From Litoditis marina (taxonomy: Eukaryota; Nematoda; Chromadorea; Rhabditida; Rhabditidae): 64,000 nt of DNA. Below, in pieces: positions 45,637 through 55,000 of this stretch. The notes under the pieces are model-generated. The model was not told the origin of the DNA, searched no databases, and saw nothing but the letters and a program-made list of their open reading frames with translations. How positions within the stretch are numbered: position 1 is the stretch's first letter; the number at the start of each line of letters is the position of its first letter. The translations under genes and the position numbers were made by a program. The stretch is from assembly GCA_964036275.1 (NCBI GenBank), contig OZ038434.1, positions 6,281,060 through 6,345,059 on the forward strand, read 5' to 3'.

Positions 45637-46475
45637 CTTGATAGCTATATGCTTCCCGTCGAGCGCTGCCACACATCTCGGGTAATCGTATCTGTTTTGG
45701 AACTGCCTTGCAGACTTTTCAAGATCAGCACGTGTTACTGGAGGGAAAGCGGAGTCTTGCATAACTGAAAGAGAAAGAGGAAATTATTCTTCCCCACTTT
45801 TACTTAGAAGTTCAGTTATGAGCCCGCTACTTCTACAACAATCTCAGAAAGCAAACAACCCGAGTTCTACCATAGAAGTGAGTACGGGCGTAGTATCTGG
45901 ATTACCTTCAATTATGGCCCTTGTGACTTCCGATATTACGGCTGAACAAGTAGATTTACCAACGTTGAACTCTTTGGCCAGGGCCTCAAATGTGTAGGAG
46001 TGACCGGCCCACCTGAAACAGAACAATTTGAAAGTTACGTATTCCAAAAATCAACATATTCCGCACACTGAGCTTCTTCCTCGGTGGAACAAACCCGAAT
46101 AACGTTGAATACTACGTATGGATCAGAATATAAACACTATTCTCACCTCAGGAAGAGACACAAACGTTGCATGGAGGTAATCGGTTGTCTGTGAGTTGTT
46201 TCGTGATTCAATCTGTGAGCTATCGCATTGTGAAGATCCATGAACTCTCCAGCGCTCAGTCTTGCATATTCGATAAAGGCATTCTCGTCCTTTGAGCCCA
46301 GATAGGAATCAAATGTTTGGAATCGGGTGTACAATTGAGGAAGGAGTTCTGCTCTTATGTAGGCCCTTTGCTTAGACGATACCAAGGTCAACATTGTACC
46401 GAAAATAGCTTGAGCAAGTTTCAGTTTCTGCCGTAGACGTGCAGAAGCTACCGCGCGAGAAGGACGTGGTACCAT
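45637..46475 (-). pseudogene. HARBI1-type transposase, N-terminal half, unit 4 (promoter-proximal)
   Basis: Same as unit 1 at +2721. This is the only unit with the element's original upstream DNA, so any transcription from the transposase promoter starts here. Confidence 0.8.
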
Positions 46476-46949
46476 CCTAGAATAATATCACTGTGTTCAA
46501 CAAATGGCGTAACATTTCGTAGGAACTGTACATTCTTCACAATTAGGATCACAAGGTAACTCCTCCATTAACGAAATCTGCACCCAGATGGACAATACAT
46601 AATATGAGCAAGAAATCGTATTCGAATATATATTATAAGTAGTATGAATCAGTTCACGAAAATAAAAACTGAAATGAAATGAATTAATAATGTGAAGGCT
46701 CGAACGTCACGGCCTCTGCCTTTGATAGCAAGCAAAGGCAGCGGCATCTCGAGTTGGATGCAAAAGCCGCCCAATCCGGCGGCAAATGTGAGCGGCCGAG
46801 GCAAAATAAGTATGAACCTTCCAAATGCACCTGGGTGCACGAGTTTCTGCACCTGGGTGCAGCGGCTCAATCGATAATCATGATTTTAGCAGACGCGCCC
46901 CCGAGTTGAAAAGCCGCTGCAATTGGGTGCACGTAGTCTGAACCCAGCC

Positions 46950-47010
46950 TAAGGGGCGCACAGCCGAAGACAAATCTCACACTCGTTGGGCCCCCACTTT
47001 TTCATGAATT
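46950..47010. repeat. Right arm of the outer inverted repeat
   Basis: Inverse of 41031-41092. It begins two bases after the Harbinger terminal repeat. Confidence 0.8.
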
Positions 47011-47084
47011 TGTCTCTTTTTGTATACATGCCGTAGGTATGTGGTTTGATCTGTACGGTGCAGATAAAATAGTTTTCTTAATGA

Positions 47085-48100
47085 ACCACTTGCCAAGTAT
47101 TACTATCATTGGAGAAAAATATGACGTCAACATTGCAGTTCTAAAAACTTACTTTCTGCCCTCTGTCCTTCAGAATCCCAGAATACGTCATGTTTGAATG
47201 AAGTTTCATCGTGAATTGACCATTTCTAAGAAACTTTCAGCATTCGAAAACATATTTCACGTCAATGTTTCAAAAGTTGACGTCATCTGGCCTTCTGATT
47301 TCCAGAATAAGTCATATTTAGATAAAGTTTTGTCGTTAATATACCATTTTTATGATATTTTCAGCATTTGAAAATATATGTGACGTCAACTTTGCACCTT
47401 TCAAAATCGACGTCATCTGGTCTCCAGAATCCCAGAATACATCACTCTCAGATTGAGTTTCACCGTTAATTGACCCTTTCTAAGATATTACCATCATTTG
47501 AAAATATATGTGACGTCAACTTTGCACTTTTCAAAATCGACGTCATCTGGTCTCCAGAATCCCAGAATACATCACTCTCAGATTGAGTTTCACCGTTAAT
47601 TGACCCTTTCTAAGATATTACCATCGTTTAAAAATATATGTGACGTCAACTTTGCACCTTTCAAAATCGACGTCATCTGGTCTCCAGAATCCCAGAATAC
47701 ATCACTCTCAGATTGAGTTTTACCGTTAATTGACCCTTTCTAAGATATTAACATCGTTTAAAAATATATGTGACGTCAACTTTGCACTTTTCAAAATCAA
47801 CGTCATCTGGTCTCCAGAATCTCAGAATACGTCACTCTCAGATTGAGTTTTACCGTTAATTGACCCTTGCTAAGATATTACCATGGTTCAAAAATATATG
47901 TGACGTCAACTTTGCACTTTTCAAAAATGACGTCATCCGGTCTCCAGAATCTCAGAATACGTCACTCTTAGATTGAGTTTCTCCGTTAATTGACCCTTTC
48001 TAAGATAATACCATCATTTGAAAATATATGTGACGTCAACTTTGCACTTTTCAAAAATGACGTCATCCGGTCTCCAGAATCCTGAAGGACGTCAGGAATA
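47085..48100. repeat. 130-bp satellite, ~8 units, rich in TGACGTCA
   Basis: The word ATATGTGACGTCAACTTTGC recurs every 130 bp (TGACGTCAAC at 47381, 47511, 47641, 47771, 47901, 48031); two older units precede. A second GACGTCAT site lies about 27 bp after the first in each unit. Confidence 0.95.
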
Positions 48101-48234
48101 GAATACTTCATATTCAAACAAAAGTCACGATGGCATCATATTTCAATTTTCGAGCAAATCGGTAATTGTTACTCTAAGTTACAATACAGTTTGAGTTGTC
48201 GACCGGACAGAGAGAGTGAGAGAGCGTGCCAAAT

Positions 48235-48870
48235 GGAGAGACGTAGACACTTTCCGAAAAATGTCTATAACTTTGATTAAAACAACTTTTTCGCAAATTT
48301 TTTTGGTCCGCCAGAGTTTGAGTAGATATTACATCCCTTACACAATTTGCAACAAAAACGGTTGAGTAGAAACCTTTGAACTGGGAATTTTTCCTTGTCA
48401 CGATTACACACTCCGAAAACGTCTATAACTTTGACAAAAACAATTTTTTCTTAATTTTTTTTCTCCGCCAGGGTTTGGTTTTATCACATGTCTTCCACAA
48501 TTTTTTTTAATTTTTCCTTGTCACGATTACACACTCCGAAAACGTCTATATAGTGGGTGCCAAATTCATTAATTTCTGTCTCTCGCCGGAATCGAACCTG
48601 CGAGCAAAAGATTCGTAACTGGGGGCTAACCACCGCGCTATTACAGCACATAAGCGGGAAACTTTGAAATCGAAGACATGTGTGCGTACACAGCGGAAAG
48701 TGAGATATACAGTACCCTCCCGCCTTTCCGTTGGCGACGACTATAACTTTGACAAAAACAATTTTTCTTAATTTCTTTTTCTCCGCCAGGGTTTGGTTTT
48801 ATCACATGTCTTCCACAATTTTCAACGAAATCGCTTAAGTAGAAACCCTTAAACTGGGTTTACTTTTCTT
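48235..48870. repeat. Tandem ~120-170-bp units (CTCCGAAAACGTCTATAACT)
   Basis: Three or four units share CACTCCGAAAACGTCTATA, CTCCGCCAGGGTTTGG and ATCACATGTCTTCCACAATT. One unit is split by the SINE at 48551-48740. A CCACCCAA microsatellite follows at ~48885. Confidence 0.75.
48551..48740 (-). mobile_element. tRNA-derived SINE, intact, with target duplication
   Basis: On the minus strand: 5' body TCGTCGCCAACGGAAAGGCG, then a tRNA-like part with A box TAGCGCGGTGGTTAGC and B box GGTTCGATTCC, then a short tail ending GGCACCCACTA. It is inserted in a tandem unit and flanked by CTATA on both sides; the undisturbed neighbouring unit shows the empty site (ACGTCTATAACTTT). Confidence 0.8.
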
Positions 48871-49358
48871 GTCACAACCCACACAACCACCCACCCAACC
48901 ACCCACCTACACACGACGGAAGTTGGCGCTCTTGATGAAGCGCATGAGGTCATAACTTGGCTCAAACTTAACCGATTTCGCTCAAATTTGAAACACGGTT
49001 AGGGAATTAGCTATAGAAAACAAGTACATTAATAAAAATTTTGTTTTGCGAATTTCAGCCTTTTTACAGGAAAACTAAAAAAAACGGAGGCGCGCATAGC
49101 CGGACAAAAGACAAATCTCGCACAGCGCTTCGCGCTGCGCGCGATTGTCTCGACACTGATTCAAGACAAATTTGAGAGTTTCAACGAACAGATTAGAATG
49201 ATGACAAAAAATATGTAACAGGGTACTTCTAGGTTGACTTGAAACTCGATTAAACGGGCTAGAGGCCAATGTGTGTAAAAGAATTGCGACTTCTCCTCGA
49301 AATGTACATGATAGGATGCGTTTATTCATCCCGATCACATTACTGTATTTCATTGGTG

Positions 49359-51013
49359 TTAAACTGGTAGAAGGACCGAGCCCATCATTCTCTCGGCTCT
49401 GCCTCCTTTCTTTCCATTCTTCTTTCCATGCTTCTTTCCATGTTTCTTTCCTCTACCTCCCTCTCGAGGTACGTGCGCACGAATCATGCGGAACAGTACT
49501 TGTGTCGCCTGAAGTTGATCAAATTTGTCCTTTTACCATGAGATTGAGAATTCTTTCCAAACTATACTTTAATGCACCAAACTCGGAGAAATGTTGGAAA
49601 CTTGATCGTGGAAACTCTAGGCCCTAGTAATATCCTAGAAGAGAGTAATGCAATTAATGGGAAAAGTAGATTTTGGTCAATTCACTAGTTACGTAAACTT
49701 TTCAATTCATCACTGTCCCCTTCAGTTTACCGTTGATTCAGAATGTCTCAGTTCTGATGTGAATTCCATGAGCCATATTAACGATTACCCCGGCTTTCAC
49801 ATGCCAACCTGCGTCTCTTCAAACAAACGCTGTCTCTCTGAGTACGTATGCTTGAAGATCCCGGCACATTCATCCCATCCTGCCTCTCCTCAAACATACG
49901 CTATTTCTCTGCTCTAGATCACGCTGAGATGTAGGAAACGAGAATTGGTGAGGCAGAGCGAGAGACTCGGGATGGGATGAAGATGCTGGTATTCCTGCAT
50001 CACAGAAACATATTGGTTACCTCGTGGTATTTCGCGAATATCTTCTGAAGTTCTTCGCTCATTTGATTTGGCGTCAGATTCTCATTCTCGAAAATGTCGA
50101 ACATCGACGATATCAAATTACCAAGTTTCTCTTTGAGTTCATTTCGTTCTCTCGTGACTTTCGCGCGAAATTCCTCCACTTGGTCCTGTGCATAATTGTT
50201 GAAATGTTCACGTAAAACGTCAAACCTTTATAATGACACGTTATGGAACTATGATGGGTTTATTTCACGTTTTGATGTGCGATGTTTTTGATGTGCAAAC
50301 GAATACCACACGAACTATCCACGCAGAACGGGACTACAGTTGTTATTTCCGCACTCTCGATAAACAGGCAACTGCGATGTACTACCGAGAAATTTCACAG
50401 TTTCTACCTAGGTTCTAATCTTCATTCTGTCGACAATATAGTCGTCGCCAACGGAAAGGCGGAAGGATACTGTATATCTCACTTTTCGCTGTGTACGCAC
50501 ACATGTCTTCGATTCCAAGGCTCACCGGTTTTGTGCACTAATAGCGCAGTGGTTAGCCCGTTAATACGAATCTTTTGCTCGTAGGTTCGATTCCGGCGAG
50601 TTACAGAAATTTAGAAATTCGGCATCCACTATAGGTATATGCCGCACCGTACCCAGCTCCACATATGTGCCGAAAAGAAGATTTGATAGTATCAACAAAT
50701 TCATAATAATGTTAGTTAAGTTGTATTAGAGCATGGGTGATGCGACTAATGATGAAATATAAATACTAACTTCGATGCCGTACTTGACGCCAAACTTCCT
50801 CTCCAATTCCATGATAGCGGTAATGGTCTGGTTTTTGATGTGCGCAATTTGGTTGTACTCTTTCTTGGCCTCGTCTGAGAGGTCCTTATAGAATGTTGGT
50901 CCCATCTGGTCCTTTTCCTTCTTGTGTGGTCCCCCACGACCACCCTGCCTATCGTCTTTTCCAAAACAGGTGACACCAACGAATAGAAACACAACCAGTA
51001 GGAAGTACTTCAT
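49359..51013 (-). CDS. SXP/RAL-2 family (DUF148) secreted protein D
   Basis: Exons 50771-51013, 50021-50185 and 49359-49508 give 185 residues. Signal peptide MKYFLLVVFLFVGVTCFG, linker KDDRQGGRGGPHKKEKDQ, SXP/RAL-2 helices with FYKDLSDEAKKEYNQIAHIK and KYGIE/DQVEEF, then LTPNQMSEELQKIFAKYHE. The tail is Lys/His/Gly-rich (GKKHGKKHGKKNGKKGGR). It is the sister of gene C, but exon 2 is 21 bp shorter, with seven residues missing in frame just after LISS. A SINE lies in intron 1. TTTTCAG lies two bases before ATG. Confidence 0.88.
50441..50632 (+). mobile_element. tRNA-derived SINE in SXP gene D intron 1
   Basis: Body GTCGTCGCCAACGGAAAGGC, A box TAGCGCAGTGGTTAGC and B box GGTTCGATTCC, tail CGGCATCCACTATAG. 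Same family as 48551-48740 and the split copy at 38741. Confidence 0.8.
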
Positions 51014-51154
51014 TTCTGAAAACTGGGTGGAATTTAGTCCGACACTGCACTACACTGTTCTCAATTTCAGACATAAAAAGACTTATATTTAGCAGGAGTT
51101 TGGGCAGCAGCAAGTCTGAGATGTATGAAAGCGTGTGTAACTAGGTACACACGC

Positions 51155-51338
51155 TGTAGACTGTTCAACGAAAACTTGGAAGAATGAGATGGAGCCCTCG
51201 CCGCGAGTCTTTTCAATGGCGATTTGCCCGTTCAGAATAACTGATTTGAATCAAAACCGCCTTTTATCGAATCTGAGAATTCAGCCAGCTCATCGGAATT
51301 TGCCCAGCCGAGCTGCAAACAGTTCCACATGGAAGTTC
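51155..51338. promoter_or_regulatory. Conserved SXP upstream block (gene D)
   Basis: Contains GTTCAACGAAAACTTGGAAG, CGATTTGCCCGTTCAGAATA and CCACATGGAAGTTCAG. It is only about 140 bp upstream of ATG, closer than in the other three genes. Confidence 0.5.
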
Positions 51339-51639
51339 AGAATAATAAGTAGCTTACAAAGACAAAATACTAAGAAGTTTGTAACCGGGACTTATACCGG
51401 CATTTCGTGAGCCTAACCTGGACTTTGTAAGCGGTATTTTGTACCCGCGATCTTAATTTAGTACTCGGGATTTTATAACCGGAATTCTGTAGCTAGCATT
51501 CTGTAACCGGAACTTTATAACCGAGAGTTTTTAACTGTAACTTCATAACCGGGACGGTGTAACCGTGGCGTAGTGTCAATTTTGATTATATCTTGTCTTC
51601 GTGCGGGCTTTTTTCCGAAATGAATCAACTTTCACGACT

Positions 51640-51819
51640 TTATTTATACTTTTTCCAATAAGACACAAATATCACTGGGACAAATGCTAAGATCACACGT
51701 ATGATAACTGAGTAATGGCCTCTGTGAGAGGAGGAGCCATTCTCTAACTGAGAGAAGGGAATGGAAATAAGGACACTAAATAATGAGAGAAAAGTTCTAC
51801 TTATATAAGAAACACGCAT
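51640..51819 (-). CDS. Small ORF with two hydrophobic segments (hypothetical)
   Basis: 59 codons beginning MRVSYISRTFLSLFSVLISI, then a short polar stretch and a membrane segment VIIRVILAFVPVIFVSYW ending KKYK, which would fit a KKxx ER-retrieval tail. AATAAA overlaps the stop codon. A good acceptor (TTCTCTCAG) also sits inside, so this could instead be the last exon of a larger gene. It follows the mucin-like gene on the same strand by about 190 bp. No family is recognised. Confidence 0.3.
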   Translation of the reverse strand: MRVSYISRTFLSLFSVLISIPFSQLENGSSSHRGHYSVIIRVILAFVPVIFVSYWKKYK

Positions 51820-52004
51820 TATTTCGAGTTTCAACAAAAACAATACGGAAAATACTATCAACTGAGAGAGAAAACACTATACTATGAGGTCAGAATTGCA
51901 ACAAGTTCAGATTTCCTCGAGGAGAGAGGGAACCTAGTCCGAACGAGAAAATATAATAATGTGAAAATGTTTTGAATGCCAAACATGCTTTTTCCGCATT
52001 CAGG

Positions 52005-55000
52005 TTATAAGAAAGCGAAACAAGACTCAATCAAGGACTGTATCTGTGAGCAAGAGGCCTGAGGGAAGTATCTGAAATCAAATTACAGTAATATGATTCC
52101 TGTTAAATAATGAACAATGTTGATGATATTTCTAACTACTTCCACGCATTGAATCATCCGTTAGCGAGTGTACGTCCTGAGCGGACATGTGATCCTATCA
52201 TCAGGCGCGTTAGTAACCTCGCAATACATTGTGAGGTAATGAAAAATAAAAAATCTTGCAAGTGAACTTCATGAGATTTCTGCAGATTCTTATAATACCT
52301 TTACGAGCGGACATGTGATCTCCATTCAACGCATTTTTGGCAAGCACACTAGGTGGATGAAGTTTGTAATGGGTGTCGCACTGTTGTTGTCTTCTGCGCA
52401 TTGTTTTAAAGGAGACCGGAGAACCGCATTGTTTCTCGTAACGCTGCTGTATCCTACTTTTGGTTGGACGCGTTGCGTGTCGCCCGGCATTGTCATGTGA
52501 ATGTCACGTGGACTGATCAAACTAATATACGAGTTATTTGTGCTCGCTGATCTCAATACAGTTAAAAACAGCTCGAAACAAAACCTTTGATCAAGTTGTG
52601 TTCCGGTCTCCTTTAATCTACAGTAGTTCCTTCTCAATGAGAATCCTTCTCGTTGCTGGTGTAGATTGAAGTCAAAATTATACTTTTTGTAGGTTGCTTA
52701 CTTTTTGGCGAATATACAGTTCTTGGCTACCCATTCGGAAGGATCCTTGATCTTGAAGACCCGAGTGAACTTGTTGATTGCAGCACACTGAACAGAACAC
52801 AAATAATGGAGAACACTTTTTACATGAACTACAGTTACGTTATAGTTATATGAATGTGCTCAGTGATCAGGATGAGCTCAAAAATTGTTTCTACTCTGAT
52901 TCAAGACTATTTTTCGGTTACATTAGTTAGATGATCACGTTATTTAGTTGGATTTATACGTGAACTGTGGGAAGCTATAGTTGAACTTGCTAACCCTTCA
53001 TTCATACAAGATTATATGGAAACTACTGTGGTGTTATTACCGAGCGTCGAAACTCTACTTTCGAAGTGGGAAGTCCAACAATGTACTGATTACCTGTGCT
53101 GGTCGTAGTTTGTACTTTGTTTTCTCCGTGGAGGGTTCTATTGTTGATGTCACGGAGGCAAACTCCAATTCATCTTTTCTCTCCGCGATCAATCGAAGAC
53201 GCTCCTGAAAAATTCTACACTACCACTTGACCATCTTATTCTTTTTCGTTTGAGTTGTATTAACAAAAATCATGCAAAATGCGCTTTTCATCTTACCAAC
53301 TTTATGATATTTCATTTGAAGTTTTCGGACCTGTTCGATCCTCTTGTGGTCCCTCAGCAGTTGTTTCTGTCTCTCCTCGGCCTCTCTCAGTTCCTTCATC
53401 CTCTCTCTCATCTCCTCTTTCCTCTCCTCTATTCTCTTTCGAACTTCTTCCGCCCTCTCTTCCTCCTGGAGGCGCTCGATACGTCGCTGCTCCTCTCGCA
53501 GGTGTTTAGCCTAAAAATGAGTAGGCTCAACGGTTGTTTTGAATAAGTGATTCTTCACTCAGGAAGGATACTTTTTTGTTACTTTTGCAAACGACTAGGT
53601 ACGTTGGTCTACAAATCTACGAAATGCTCACGCTGTTTTCTTGTTTCGCAATACAAGCTTTTGCATTGTTGTCTAGCTGACGTAGTTTGCTGTTGAACGA
53701 CGTTGTCACGTGAATGTGTTTAACACATCATAACTTTGGAACATGCAGTGATACGGTGCTCGACTCCTAGTGTTTGGTCACGTTTCACGTGATCACTCGT
53801 TTGCTACTAGTAGACCTACTAGTTTTTTTTTTGCACCGACCTGTTCCATTCGAATCCGTTCCGCCCGTGTTCGTTTCTCGAATTCTTCTGTGTCTGACAA
53901 GGCGGTTTTGGCTTGCATTCTGCGAATTTCCCTCGCCTCTTGAATTTCTTTCTCGACCGGAGGAATAACGGAAGACACCACTGGTTCAACGCTTCAAGAG
54001 GAAGAATCAGTTGAAATGACTAGGTATGATTCGTAGTTCGCCCATGAAACAAGATCCAAGCCACAAATACATCACAACTTGAAAGGTTGTAAATTTCTCA
54101 CGTCGTGCTCCCGACAGTGCAGGTAGTTTAGGAATCAGTAAACACCTTCCGGACTCTTTTGTTTTGCAGGTGCTGTAATTTGCTTTCTCAAGTTTTTCAT
54201 GAGCTAAAAAAGTGCATTTCGTTAGTAATTTTACGGACGAATCAATTCTATAATGAGCGAACTGACGTTTGTTCTGGGGCAATGGTAGTTTTGCTCTTCT
54301 CAATCAGGTCATGAGCTCCTCCAATCAGACCGGTTATCAGCTCGGTTAGGGCATCCGAACCACTTTGTGGCTTCTCCTGTCTGAAAAAGTCAACATTTTA
54401 CAGTGCAAGCGTTTCAATACTGTTACTTTTTTGACAGAAATGATATTACTGAAACCAATTGTATGTGTTAATGTCCCAACCGTAGCGTCAACCGATGAAG
54501 TTTTGCAAGACTGGCAATATCCAACCTCCAGCAGACAAGCAGGAGGTAGGGAATCACCGAATCTGATGTGCTTTGGTCTTGAAACTGATCGCTTCTCTCA
54601 GACGTATGAACAACAAACTTACACAAAACTTGGTCCAACCGAGTCCGGGGTTTTCAGTTGGGTCTTAGCATTGTCAATGGCGAATGCGAGAGATGGAGTC
54701 TCCTCAACTGCAAAGCAGAATTGGAAACACAAATAATGAATTCTCTCTGCTTCTTATTTTCAGGTTTTTGAGTTCCCTTGACAAACTAGTACTCCATATT
54801 GACACCTTGCAAACTAATCGTCTCGATCTTCCATACCCTTTGGTTTATATTCACGAAAAACATCAGATTTCACGAATGTACAATGATAAAGTGCTCAATT
54901 TTTGATGATTTGTTTGGGGTTTCATGTGGAAGTGCTTATTATGTTTAGTAGTGAAACTACTCGAGCAAGTTTGAGATAGTCGATGTAAAAATTATAAAGA

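Larger units (their letters stand above)
42867..46494. repeat. Four tandem 907-bp units
   Basis: Landmarks recur exactly every 907 bases (AGCTGGTTCACACAAG at 42891, 43798, 44705, 45612). By eye the units differ only by single bases, such as GTCGCGCGCT in unit 3 against GTCGAGCGCT, and one base in the first TTTCCGTCC. Each unit starts with TTTCCGTCC.AAATACATG shared with the adjacent 60-bp repeat. Confidence 0.97.
41493..46947. mobile_element. PIF/Harbinger DNA transposon with internal tandem amplification
   Basis: A perfect 16-bp terminal inverted repeat, CTGGGTTCAGACTACG, lies at 41493-41508 and inverted at 46932-46947. GCAGCGGC/GCCGCTGC subterminal motifs occur at both ends. Inside are a plus-strand MADF-domain gene and minus-strand transposase fragments, the usual two-gene layout of PIF/Harbinger. 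A clear 3-bp target duplication was not found, although TAA lies within two bases of each end. Without the three extra 907-bp units the element would be about 2.7 kb. Confidence 0.85.

Noticed and set aside
42867..46494. A giant multi-unit fusion protein from the four transposase units
   Set aside because: Exon 3 ends in phase 0 while downstream units offer only phase 1 and 2 acceptors, so no in-frame concatemer arises.
42867..48100. CRISPR-like array from regular repeats
   Set aside because: Repeats are hundreds of bases long with no unique spacers, in a eukaryotic context.
48551..50632. Possible tRNA genes with A and B boxes
   Set aside because: Acceptor and anticodon stems do not fold as tRNA, and the same flanking body recurs in each copy, so they are SINEs.
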